NCBI RefSeq assembly: GCF_019597925.1
Contig: NZ_CP080442.1
Coordinates: forward strand, 909,001 to 973,000
Length of the DNA: 64,000 nt
Direction of reading: 5' to 3'
From: [Clostridium] scindens
GTDB taxonomy: Bacteria; Bacillota; Clostridia; Lachnospirales; Lachnospiraceae
Part shown: positions 26,254-33,721 of the stretch, piece by piece
Layout of the letters: each line of letters begins with the position of its first letter
Numbering within the stretch: the first letter of the stretch is position 1
Translations under genes and position numbers: made by a program
The notes under the pieces: generated by a model
What the model was told of the DNA's origin: nothing
The model's input: only the letters and a program-made list of their open reading frames with translations
Database searches by the model: none

Positions 26254-26403
26254 TTATTCTCCTCCCGGGCCGTCTTTCCTAGGCCGCTCGGATTCTGGCA
26301 GCGGTTCCACTGCCTTTGTAGGATTCAGACGTTCGTCATTGGATTCCTTATCCTTCTGCTTGTCTGAAATCGTTGGAATAGGTGCTTCAACTATCTCTAT
26401 CAT
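26254..26403 (-). CDS. 49-aa proline/glutamate-rich peptide, unknown function
   Basis: A short minus-strand ORF (49 codons) starts MIEIVEAPIPTISDKQKD and ends RPRKDGPGGE. An AGGAGG ribosome site with 7-nt spacing and a terminator right after the stop support that it is real. The peptide has seven Pro, eight Glu, no Cys and no hydrophobic segment, and is probably disordered. It is the second gene of a pair with the 51-aa gene, 16 nt apart. I recognise no family. The Gly-Gly near the C-terminus and the tight pairing are compatible with a secreted or regulatory peptide, but no processing or export gene is adjacent. Confidence 0.7.
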   Translation of the reverse strand: MIEIVEAPIPTISDKQKDKESNDERLNPTKAVEPLPESERPRKDGPGGE

Positions 26404-26419
26404 GCGTAATCCTCCTTGC

Positions 26420-26575
26420 CTATTCTGCCTCTCCCTCTGCCACGATATCTTCCAGAACGTGAATTAAGTCGTGGATGGATTCCAGCCTTACATCCCGTTC
26501 CAGGATACAGTTTTTAAGATTAATAGACAGTGATTCGAATTTGTCCCGGATTGCCGGGGATACATAGGATGCCAT
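26420..26575 (-). CDS. 51-aa helical peptide, unknown function
   Basis: A 51-codon minus-strand ORF, beginning MASYVSPAIRDKFES and continuing as an amphipathic helix rich in Leu, Ile, Asp and Glu, with a single Cys at residue 23. GAGGTG lies about 7 nt before its ATG. It is followed 16 nt later by the 49-aa gene and preceded, across about 100 nt, by the Spo0A C-terminal-like gene on the same strand. I know no named family. The length and helical pattern recall small protein-binding modulators, but that is speculation. Confidence 0.7.
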   Translation of the reverse strand: MASYVSPAIRDKFESLSINLKNCILERDVRLESIHDLIHVLEDIVAEGEAE

Positions 26576-26653
26576 ATAATCACCTCGCTATAGTATGTGC
26601 AGAAAGCGGCCGGTTTATTAATTTTGAATTTGGCAGGGGCCCTAAGTTGAAGT

Positions 26654-26683
26654 GAAGGATACCCGTGTGACGGGTTATCCTTC
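26654..26683 (-). terminator. Hairpin at the 3' end of the Spo0A-C-like gene
   Basis: GAAGGATACCCG (26654-26665) and CGGGTTATCCTTC (26671-26683) form a stem with one bulged base that includes the gene's stop codon. There is no proper T run after it, so it may be an RNA-stabilising hairpin or a weak terminator. Confidence 0.5.
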
Positions 26684-27010
26684 AGGAAAGAATTTCAGAT
26701 AATTATACAAGATGTCCAGGAATTCGCTGTTAGTAGGTTTATCGCTGAGCGGATATCCAGTGATATCTATTAGGAATCTGCGATTGCCGTGATACCAGCA
26801 ATAGGAAATGACAGTTCGCAGGCAATGTTCAACATTATCCACGGTAGTGCTGAACTTTTTGGCAATATCTGGATACAAGAACTTGCAGATCGATCTAAGA
26901 TATTCATCATTTTCCAAGCACAGCAGCAAGGCGTACTGCAAGTACCGGAAACCTTGATAGGTCGAGCGGATTCCCAGATTCAGCAGAAGTTTTCTTATGT
27001 ACTTTTCCAT
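26675..27010 (-). CDS. Spo0A C-terminal domain-like DNA-binding protein without receiver domain
   Basis: The 111-aa protein corresponds to the Spo0A effector domain alone. Recognisable segments are LLLNLGIRSTYQGFRYLQYAL, LYPDIAKKFSTTVDNVEHCLRTVI (recognition region) and GYPLSDKPTNSEFL, the last nearly the Spo0A ending. The phosphoacceptor receiver domain is absent. I start at ATG 27010 (AAAGGAG eight nt upstream); the longer in-frame reading runs back through tRNA-Ala. Spo0A binds 0A boxes to start sporulation. A receiver-less relative could bind the same boxes independently of phosphorylation, or modulate Spo0A. Downstream on the same strand are the two peptide genes. Confidence 0.8.
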   Translation of the reverse strand: MEKYIRKLLLNLGIRSTYQGFRYLQYALLLCLENDEYLRSICKFLYPDIAKKFSTTVDNVEHCLRTVISYCWYHGNRRFLIDITGYPLSDKPTNSEFLDILYNYLKFFPEG

Positions 27011-27139
27011 ACTTTTTCTCCTTTCCTCCAATAGTCGGCATATAGATTTTATATGGAAAAGTCCGGGAATTGGGAGAAATGACAAAAGTATATTGAACTC
27101 GTCGAGATTCGACCGGCTTGGAAATAGGAAATAAAAAAA

Positions 27140-27212
27140 TGGAGTATACGGGACTTGAACCCGTGACCTCCACACTGCCAGTGTGGCGCGCTCCCAACTG
27201 CGCTAATACCCC
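27140..27212 (-). tRNA. tRNA-Ala (anticodon GGC)
   Basis: The minus-strand cloverleaf has acceptor GGGGTAT / ATACTCC with the diagnostic G3-U70 pair, anticodon stem CACAC / GTGTG with loop TGGCA (anticodon GGC), and T arm CGGG-TTCAAGT-CCCG. The discriminator is A and CCA is not encoded. A run of seven T follows directly. Confidence 0.97.
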
Positions 27213-27220
27213 ATACCGAG

Positions 27221-27249
27221 ATTATAGCATGGAAACTGGCAGATGAAAA
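27221..27249 (-). promoter_or_regulatory. Promoter of tRNA-Ala
   Basis: On the minus strand a perfect TATAAT (27226-27221) lies 8 nt before the tRNA 5' end, with a weak TTTTCA -35 at 17-nt spacing. Confidence 0.55.
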
Positions 27250-27261
27250 GCAGTAATTTTA

Positions 27262-27423
27262 CTATTTCCGTTCTGAATCATCAATCATCTTCTGAAGATT
27301 GATACGCATTGCGTCTTTATCCTCTGTGGAGAGGCGAAGAGTGTCTTCCTCTTTCAACTCTTTTAATGTTCTGTCTGCCTCCTGGACAAATGCTGTTTTA
27401 ATAATTTTTTTAATATCATCCAT
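27262..27423 (-). CDS. 53-aa charged small protein, unknown function
   Basis: A minus-strand ORF of 53 codons, starting MDDIKKIIKTAFVQEADRTL and ending DDSERK, preceded by a textbook AGGAGGTG ribosome site with about 7-nt spacing. The sequence predicts two amphipathic helices with no Cys, TM or signal. I recognise no family. It is upstream of tRNA-Ala on the same strand and divergent from the cysteine-peptidase gene. Support for coding is the ribosome site plus the clean helical amino-acid pattern. Confidence 0.65.
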   Translation of the reverse strand: MDDIKKIIKTAFVQEADRTLKELKEEDTLRLSTEDKDAMRINLQKMIDDSERK

Positions 27424-27520
27424 AGAATGCACCTCCTATTACTATCATAAACCAGATAGAGCACTGTTGGGAAAGGAAATATATGGAATATAAGTATTTT
27501 TAATATTTGGGCACTACAAT

Positions 27521-27628
27521 TTAAGGAGTTCTTAAAAATGTAATAGAAAATCAGGAGAACAGTATGGTTTCCATGGCGAATATGCATCCTAATCTCATTG
27601 CGCGTTCTTGAATTTAAGAATTCCTTAA
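27521..27628. repeat. Pair of near-identical 15-bp palindromic sites before the C39-like peptidase
   Basis: TTAAGGAGTTCTTAA (27521-27535) and TTAAGAATTCCTTAA (27614-27628) are each near-palindromes, and the second is the reverse complement of the first with one mismatch. The second ends 1 nt before the -35 box at 27630. This looks like a two-site operator. The rest of the 313-nt gap 27424-27736 holds no gene that I can see. Confidence 0.5.
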
Positions 27629-27629
27629 G

Positions 27630-27658
27630 TTGATACTGCCATACCATTATTGTATAAT
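27630..27658 (+). promoter_or_regulatory. Sigma-A promoter of the C39-like peptidase gene
   Basis: TTGATA (27630-27635), a 17-nt spacer and a perfect TATAAT (27653-27658), 78 nt before the ATG at 27737. A near-palindromic site abuts the -35 box. Confidence 0.75.
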
Positions 27659-27736
27659 AACTACTATACCATGAGATGAATAATTGTATATTTATGATAG
27701 ATAATCTAGTTTGAACATGAGAGGATGAGCACATAG

Positions 27737-28615
27737 ATGGCACAAAGGAAGAGGACAAGACAGTCCAGAAGGAGGCAGCAGGTTCGCCGCCAGCTGCTGA
27801 TCGTGCTGGTTTTAATTGTGGCGGTCGTCTGCGCGGCAGTCAGCTGCCATATACAGGAGGCAAGGCACAAGGCAGAGGCAAAAGCAGCTGTCACGACAGG
27901 TCAGCAGAAATCTGCGAAGGGGAAGAAGGAGAAAGCCAAGGTAAAGGTAGAGACGCCAAAGCAGAAACTCAAGAGGGTGGAACTTACAGCGAAGCAAAAA
28001 GGCTATCCCGACAGCGTAGTCGGACTGCTGGGAAAAAATAAAGAGACCGTGGATTTCGTGGAGGACTATGAGGCGAAGAAGGATGTTCCGGCGGCCGATA
28101 ATATCGGGGAGAGTTACGTGGAGGGACAGATCCCGCAATTGCTGCAATGGGACGAGCGCTGGGGCTATGCTTCCTACGGCACCAGTATCGTGGCGGTGAG
28201 CGGATGCGGGCCAACCTGCATGGCTATGGTAGCGGCAGGGCTTAATAAGGATCCGTCCATAACCCCGGCAAAAGTAGCGGCATATGGAACAGAGAATCAT
28301 TATGTAGACGAGGATAATAACACGTATTGGGCGTTTATGCGAGAGGCAGGGAGCAACTGGAACCTGTCCTCCTATGAGGGCGTTCTTACGGAAGAACAGG
28401 TAGGCGCAGAACTGGCGGCAGGACATCCGATTATCTGCAGCGTAGGACCTGGAGATTTTACCCAGAATGGACATTTTATCGTATTGACCGGATATGAGAA
28501 TGGCGTTGTCAAGGTAAATGATCCCTTCAGCCAGAAAAACAGCGAGGCAACCTGGGTGTTTAAAGACATCGCGGACCAGATCAAAGCGATGTGGGTATAC
28601 TCTTTGAAGCAATAG
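27737..28615 (+). CDS. Membrane-anchored or secreted C39-like cysteine peptidase
   Basis: The 292-aa protein has an Arg-rich N-terminus and one TM/signal segment (about residues 19-38). A Lys-rich linker follows, then a papain-like C39_2-type domain: GYASYG, SGCGPTCMAM with the nucleophilic Cys (about residue 157), GHFIVLTGY with the catalytic His, and VNDPF with the Asp. It probably cleaves peptides or cell-wall cross-links outside the cell. It has its own promoter and terminator, and lies just upstream of two-component module 1 without being part of it. Confidence 0.85.
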   Translation: MAQRKRTRQSRRRQQVRRQLLIVLVLIVAVVCAAVSCHIQEARHKAEAKAAVTTGQQKSAKGKKEKAKVKVETPKQKLKRVELTAKQKGYPDSVVGLLGKNKETVDFVEDYEAKKDVPAADNIGESYVEGQIPQLLQWDERWGYASYGTSIVAVSGCGPTCMAMVAAGLNKDPSITPAKVAAYGTENHYVDEDNNTYWAFMREAGSNWNLSSYEGVLTEEQVGAELAAGHPIICSVGPGDFTQNGHFIVLTGYENGVVKVNDPFSQKNSEATWVFKDIADQIKAMWVYSLKQ

Positions 28616-28617
28616 AT

Positions 28618-28648
28618 GGAAGGCAGATACTGCCTTCCTTTTCTTTGC
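28618..28648 (+). terminator. Intrinsic terminator of the C39-like peptidase gene
   Basis: GGAAGGC / GCCTTCC stem with a 7-nt loop followed by TTTTCTTT, 2 nt after the stop codon. Confidence 0.85.
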
Positions 28649-28725
28649 CTGAAAATGATTTTGCCTGTATTGATCTGTCGGAATATATTTCCGGTAAATA
28701 TCACGACACTGTGACAATTGTTGAA

Positions 28726-28754
28726 TTGAAGTCCAGCGTCAATATGGATATAAT
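28726..28754 (+). promoter_or_regulatory. Sigma-A promoter of two-component module 1
   Basis: TTGAAG (28726-28731), 17 nt, TATAAT (28749-28754), 30 nt before the response-regulator ATG. Confidence 0.75.
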
Positions 28755-28784
28755 AGAGTCAATAATAAGCAGCAGAGGTGTATT

Positions 28785-29453
28785 ATGCGGAAAATACTGA
28801 TCGTCGAGGATGACAGGGAACTTAATCAGGGAATATCTTATGCCCTCGGGCAGGGCGGCTACCTGGCAATTCCTGCCTATTCTATCCAAGAAGCACAAGA
28901 ACTCTATACAAAGGAAGGGGCGGATCTTGTGCTCCTTGATGTGAATCTGCCGGATGGGGAAGGATTCGAATTCTGCCGTTTTCTGAGAGGGAAATCGGAG
29001 ACTCCTGTAATGTTTCTTACGGCAAGAGACTTGGAGGAGGATGTTCTGAAAGGGTACGAGCTGGGAGCGGATGATTATATTACAAAGCCTTTTTCCATAC
29101 ATGTCCTGCGAAAGAAGATCGATGTGATCCTGAGAAGGCTGGAAAATCATCCAAGGAAGTCATATGATGATGGATTCCTGCGGATTGACTTTGACAAGGC
29201 GCAGGTGAGCGCGGGCGATAGGATATGCAGCATTACTCCTACGGAATTCAGGATGCTGCGGCTGTTCATCGACCATGCAGGCCAGCTGATGACCTATTCG
29301 GTACTGCTGGAAGCATTGTGGGATATGGGCGCCCAGTTTGTGGATAAGCATGCCCTGGCCGTGAACGTCAATCGGCTCAGGGGCAAGATTGAAGACGAAG
29401 AACACAGATATATATCAAATATTTATGGGATGGGTTATCAATGGCTGGATTAG
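28785..29453 (+). CDS. OmpR-family response regulator (module 1)
   Basis: The 222-aa regulator has a receiver domain (phospho-acceptor Asp in LLDVNLPDGEG, about residue 52; conserved Lys in YITKPF) and a winged helix C-terminal domain (TPTEFRMLRLF, GMGYQW). It should be phosphorylated by the overlapping kinase and activate the ABC genes downstream, before which an 11-bp direct repeat lies. The start overlaps no gene and has GAGGTG upstream. The order regulator-kinase-ATPase-permease is the Bce-like arrangement used by Firmicutes to sense and resist peptide antibiotics. Confidence 0.93.
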   Translation: MRKILIVEDDRELNQGISYALGQGGYLAIPAYSIQEAQELYTKEGADLVLLDVNLPDGEGFEFCRFLRGKSETPVMFLTARDLEEDVLKGYELGADDYITKPFSIHVLRKKIDVILRRLENHPRKSYDDGFLRIDFDKAQVSAGDRICSITPTEFRMLRLFIDHAGQLMTYSVLLEALWDMGAQFVDKHALAVNVNRLRGKIEDEEHRYISNIYGMGYQWLD

Positions 29454-30397
29454 CGGTGATTATCATATGCCTGACGCTGGCGCTCATATGGATGTGGAAG
29501 CGGATGGAGAAGATGAAGCAAGAGATCTATACATTTACGGACAGGCTGGAAGAGTGTCTGGACGCAATGGCTTCCGGCGAGGAGATTAAGAATCCGGGGA
29601 ATTGCGAGGACTCCCTGTGGGATAAGGTCTATGAGAGGCTGCGGAGGATTGAGAATATCTGGAGCAGGCGGGAGGAAGAAAGCGTGGCAGGGAAAAAGCA
29701 GATCGAGGAGCTGATCTCCGATATTTCCCACCAGACCAAGACGCCGATAGCCAATATAAAGATCTATCTGGAACTATTGGATAACGAGGAAGAAAATACT
29801 GAGAAACAAAGGGAATACCTGGAAAAAATAGAAGGGCAGACGGAAAAACTGGATTTCCTGCTAAAAAGCATGGTGAAGATGTCCCGGCTGGAGACGGGAA
29901 TCATCGAGATCCATAAGAAGCCCTGCAGCATCCATGAAACTTTGGGACGCGCTGTGGCAGCCATTGTCCCGAAGGCCGAGAAAAAGAAGATTGGCATCTA
30001 TGTGGAATGCCCGGAGAATCTGATGCTATGCCATGACAGCAAATGGACGGAAGAGGCGATCTTCAATATTCTGGATAATGCGGTGAAGTATACGAAGGAA
30101 GACTGCCCGCCTAAGAGTAGAAATATTCAGATCGGCGTAACTGTCCAAGAGTTTTTTACGAAGATCTCTTTCAAGGATTCTGGCAAAGGGATTGCCATGG
30201 ACCGGCAGGCGGAGATATTCAGGCGATTCTACAGAGAGCCGGAAATACATGACCAGGAGGGAATCGGGGTAGGCCTGTATCTGGCCAGGAAGATCATTAC
30301 CATGCAGGATGGATATATTGATGTGCAGTCAGAGCCGGGGAAGGGGTCCTGCTTTCGCATTTTCCTCCCCAATAACAGCAAGGAGTCATACGAATAG
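29441..30397 (+). CDS. Short one-TM sensor histidine kinase (module 1)
   Basis: A 318-aa kinase with a single N-terminal TM helix (residues 2-18) and almost no outside domain. The dimerisation domain follows with the phospho-His in ISHQTKTPIAN (about residue 98), then GHKL motifs NILDNAVKYT, DSGKGI and GVGLYLARKI. Lacking a sensory ectodomain, it probably reads the state of the FtsX-type permease of the same operon, as BceS kinases do. Its start overlaps the regulator stop by 13 nt. The closest relative in the window is the module 3 kinase. Confidence 0.9.
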   Translation: MAGLAVIIICLTLALIWMWKRMEKMKQEIYTFTDRLEECLDAMASGEEIKNPGNCEDSLWDKVYERLRRIENIWSRREEESVAGKKQIEELISDISHQTKTPIANIKIYLELLDNEEENTEKQREYLEKIEGQTEKLDFLLKSMVKMSRLETGIIEIHKKPCSIHETLGRAVAAIVPKAEKKKIGIYVECPENLMLCHDSKWTEEAIFNILDNAVKYTKEDCPPKSRNIQIGVTVQEFFTKISFKDSGKGIAMDRQAEIFRRFYREPEIHDQEGIGVGLYLARKIITMQDGYIDVQSEPGKGSCFRIFLPNNSKESYE

Positions 30398-30407
30398 AAT
30401 CACAGTA

Positions 30408-30457
30408 TTGTGAAAATCCTGGATTGTGAGCAGTTTGTGATATTTGCCAGATATGCT
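30408..30457 (+). promoter_or_regulatory. Candidate response-regulator box and -10 before the module 1 ABC genes
   Basis: TTGTGA occurs at 30408, 30424 and 30435; the last two are exactly 11 nt apart, one helical turn. A TATGCT at 30452-30457 lies 11 nt after the last repeat, with no separate -35 box. This is the layout of PhoB/OmpR-type activated promoters. Confidence 0.5.
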
Positions 30458-30486
30458 TGAAGTATCAAAGAAAGGAGAATCAGCAG

Positions 30487-31176
30487 ATGGAATCATGGAT
30501 TGTACAGACACAGGCATTGAGAAAATATTACAAGTTGGGGAACAATACGGTGAAGGCTCTGGACGGCGTGGACTTTAAGGTAAGAGAAGGAGAGTTTGTA
30601 GCCATAGTAGGAAAGTCCGGCAGCGGAAAAAGCACGCTTCTTCATATGGTCGGCGGGTTGGATAACCCTACGGATGGCGAAGTATACGTAGATGGAAGGA
30701 AACTGTCCAAGATGAATAAGGAGCAGCTGGCGGTATTCCGAAGAAGAAAGGTGGGATTCGTGTTCCAGAGTTACAATCTGGTGCAGGATTTGAACGTATA
30801 TGAGAATATCGTACTGCCCATAGAACTGGACGGAGGGCATATTAATGAAGAGTTTATCAATAACATTCTGAATCTGCTGAAACTTATGGAGAAAAGAGAG
30901 GCACTTCCTTGCACCCTCTCTGGAGGGCAGCAGCAGAGAGTTGCCATAGCAAGGGCGTTGGCCAGCAAGCCAGCGATCGTTCTGGCGGATGAGCCTACCG
31001 GGAATCTGGATACGGCCACCAGCCATGACGTTCTTGGCCTTCTCCGGGTGGTGGCAAAGCAGTACCGGCAGACTATCATACTGATTACCCACGATCAGGA
31101 TATCGCCCAGCTGGCAGACCGGATTGTCCGCATTGAGGACGGGCGGATCGTGAAGGGAAGTGGCGCGGATGATTAA
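30487..31176 (+). CDS. ABC transporter ATPase (module 1, BceA/MacB type)
   Basis: A 229-aa ATPase with Walker A GKSGSGKST, Q-loop VFQSYNLVQDLNVYENI, signature LSGGQQQR, Walker B IVLADEPTGNLD and H-loop ITHD. It belongs to the peptide resistance/MacB subgroup and should pair with the ten-TM permease that begins within its last codons. I start at ATG 30487, five nt after AAAGGAGAATC; the longer frame to 30457 lacks a ribosome site. It is separated from the kinase by the proposed regulator box, so it may be a second transcription unit induced by the regulator. Confidence 0.93.
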   Translation: MESWIVQTQALRKYYKLGNNTVKALDGVDFKVREGEFVAIVGKSGSGKSTLLHMVGGLDNPTDGEVYVDGRKLSKMNKEQLAVFRRRKVGFVFQSYNLVQDLNVYENIVLPIELDGGHINEEFINNILNLLKLMEKREALPCTLSGGQQQRVAIARALASKPAIVLADEPTGNLDTATSHDVLGLLRVVAKQYRQTIILITHDQDIAQLADRIVRIEDGRIVKGSGADD

Positions 31177-33658
31177 GAATAATAATACACGGATCATCAG
31201 CCGGATGGCGAAGCGCAATCTTGTAAGCGGCAGGCGGAAGAATCTGATTATGATATTCGCGATCCTGCTGTCCACCTTCCTGCTGTTCACCATTCTAACG
31301 GTAGGGAGCACATACTTTAAGATGCAGCGTATCCAGGATGTCCGTATGAATGGCGGAGATATGGATGCCTATATTTATGGGGGATTTACCGAGAAGCAAA
31401 AGAGCGTATGCGAGGAGAATCCGGATATAGCCCTGGTAGGACAAGAAGCGATTGCCGGATGGGGAGTAAAGACTGATCAGGATGATACGCTGCATACGGT
31501 ATTCGTATGGGCGGATGAAGTGATGTGGGATAAGTTACAGGAACCGGCGCGTGAATGGGTAAAAGGCACATATCCCAAGAAAGACAATGAAGTCATGGCA
31601 ACGAAGGAGGCATTGGAAGATTGCGGGCTGGAGGGCCTGGATGTAGGAGACTCCTTTACCATAACCTATGGAGACGGGACGGGGGAGCATACGAAAGAAT
31701 TTACCATAACCGGCATGTGGGGCGGATTCGGCACTAAAAAGGTATTCAATGTGTCACGATCCTTTTTTGACCAGTCTGGCTTTCAACTCACAGACTATGG
31801 AAGGGGCTTCCTTTACCTGAAGTATGCATCTTCCATCATTCCGCAAAAGACGCAGGATGTGCTGGAGAAAAGCCTGGAACTGGGTGAGAAGCAGCGCCTG
31901 ATCTATATGTCAGATTCGGCAAGTTCCGTGAAGATTATGGCAGGCATGGCAGACCTGATCCTGATAACGTGCATCAGCGCCTACCTTCTGATTTATAATA
32001 TTCTTTACCTGTCTGTTTCCGGAAATACCAGATACTATGGCCTGCTTCAGACGGTAGGGATGACAGGACGCCAGGTATACGCGCTGATGAAAAAGCGGAT
32101 GCTGTATATAGGGGCAGTGGGAATGACCCTGGGTATCCTGCTGGGAAGCGCCGCGTCATTCCTGGTGATACCTTGGGTGGTAAAGACCCTTGGCATCCAT
32201 GAGGAAGATATTGCCGTGGCATTCCACCCTGCCATATTCCTTCTATGCCTGATCCTCATCAGCCTGACCATATGGCTGGGGGGCAGGAAGCCAGCGAAGA
32301 TAGCCACGTCAGTCTCTCCTGTGGAAGCGCTGAACTACCGCCCAAATAAGACAAGCAAGGAATCGCATAAGACTGGGAAAGGCAATCTAATATGGCGTAT
32401 GGCAAGAGAGCAGTTTCAGAAAGACAAGAAAAAGTCGACCATCGTCATACTGTCCCTTGCAGCCAGCCTGTCCGTGTTCCTGTGCCTGATTGCTTTGATT
32501 GCGAGTCAGGGGCCGCGTACTATGGTGTCCAGCTTTATGGATAATGATCTGACCATATTGGACGATACGGTGAGAAAAGAAGACCAGGGGGAATGGAAGG
32601 GTCTTTTGGACAATGAATTCCTATCCGAAATCCAGAGCAACCCATCCGTTAAGGACGTCCATCCGCAGATGACGGAAAGGATCGTGGTTCCCTGGGAACC
32701 GGAATTCTCAGAAGTATATATGGAGAAAATGTATGAATACTGGATGGAGCAGGATTACGAGGAGATTAAGGAAGAGTATCAGCAGCATCCGGAGAAGTTT
32801 TACTCTTATATGACGGCGATCGATGAGACAGAGTTCGACTATTTGAATGGCATGCTGGATGACCCGGTAGATAAGGAAGAATTTATGGCAGGGAAATCTT
32901 GTATCCTGTATCAGGATGATCTGGATATTGACAAGGAGATGCTGAAAGGAAAGAGTATTGTTTTTTCCAGGTATAGCCAGAGGGATACGCCCCAGGAACT
33001 GAAGATCGCAGGCATGACTCAGGAGCGTTACTACGCTGGAATGATCGGCATAACGCCGAATATTATCGTGAGCGACGCTTATATGAAGGAGACGGTGGAA
33101 CATCCCTATGTGTTCAGGGTGGGGATTGACTATCAGGAAGAATACGATGAGACGGTGGAAAATGAGATGAAAGAAATGATGAAGTCCAGTCCTTACTCCA
33201 AAGATTTTTCCTATGATTCCAAACTGGAGGCTATGAAAGAAGTAAAAGAGGCTCAGGGAAATATGCTGGGCGTAGGCATTGGCATCATAGTGGTTCTTGA
33301 GCTGATCGGCATTATGAATTATATTAACACCGTATCAGGGAATATACAGAGCCGCCAGATAGAATTTGCGATTATGGAGAGTGTAGGAATGACGGACCGG
33401 CAGGTTAAGAGGATGCTGGTAAGAGAAGGCATCCTCTTTGCGGCAGCGTCGCTGCTTCTGACGGCGACGGCGGGCATGGCAGTCACTTATATGGTCTACC
33501 AGTCCATGAATTATATCGGCGTTCCATTCGCAGTGCCGGTCCTTCCGGTAATGGCTATGATTCTGTTCATATTTGCCGTATGCGTAACAGTGCCTTTGGC
33601 TTCCTACCATATGCTGGCTGGAAGAAGAACCATTGTCGAAAGAGTAAGAGACATATAA
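31169..33658 (+). CDS. FtsX-type ABC permease (module 1, BceB-like)
   Basis: This 829-aa permease has TM1 at about residues 25-45, FtsX helices in the middle (about 250-380), then a second half with a large extracytoplasmic domain (about 450-680) and the closing helices around IGIMNYINTVSGN and IEFAIMESVGMT. Such permeases free the cell of membrane-active peptides and signal to the linked kinase. The ATG 31169 overlaps the ATPase stop; GTG 31160 is a less likely alternative. Its IGIMNYIN motif is matched in the remnant at 60304-60357. Confidence 0.9.
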   Translation: MIKNNNTRIISRMAKRNLVSGRRKNLIMIFAILLSTFLLFTILTVGSTYFKMQRIQDVRMNGGDMDAYIYGGFTEKQKSVCEENPDIALVGQEAIAGWGVKTDQDDTLHTVFVWADEVMWDKLQEPAREWVKGTYPKKDNEVMATKEALEDCGLEGLDVGDSFTITYGDGTGEHTKEFTITGMWGGFGTKKVFNVSRSFFDQSGFQLTDYGRGFLYLKYASSIIPQKTQDVLEKSLELGEKQRLIYMSDSASSVKIMAGMADLILITCISAYLLIYNILYLSVSGNTRYYGLLQTVGMTGRQVYALMKKRMLYIGAVGMTLGILLGSAASFLVIPWVVKTLGIHEEDIAVAFHPAIFLLCLILISLTIWLGGRKPAKIATSVSPVEALNYRPNKTSKESHKTGKGNLIWRMAREQFQKDKKKSTIVILSLAASLSVFLCLIALIASQGPRTMVSSFMDNDLTILDDTVRKEDQGEWKGLLDNEFLSEIQSNPSVKDVHPQMTERIVVPWEPEFSEVYMEKMYEYWMEQDYEEIKEEYQQHPEKFYSYMTAIDETEFDYLNGMLDDPVDKEEFMAGKSCILYQDDLDIDKEMLKGKSIVFSRYSQRDTPQELKIAGMTQERYYAGMIGITPNIIVSDAYMKETVEHPYVFRVGIDYQEEYDETVENEMKEMMKSSPYSKDFSYDSKLEAMKEVKEAQGNMLGVGIGIIVVLELIGIMNYINTVSGNIQSRQIEFAIMESVGMTDRQVKRMLVREGILFAAASLLLTATAGMAVTYMVYQSMNYIGVPFAVPVLPVMAMILFIFAVCVTVPLASYHMLAGRRTIVERVRDI

Positions 33659-33721
33659 AATGGCTGCCTGTATTATATGGAATGTCTCTGAAAAATGGGA
33701 AAACTACAGCCCATAGGGGGC

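Noticed and set aside
25965..27212. A tRNA-anchored integrated element (tRNA-Gly, -Pro, -Ala as attachment sites)
   Set aside because: No integrase, no duplicated tRNA 3' end and no phage or plasmid genes between them.
27812..28717. 301-aa minus-strand ORF over the C39-like peptidase
   Set aside because: Arg/Leu/Cys-rich composition typical of an antisense shadow; the plus strand has promoter, catalytic triad and terminator.
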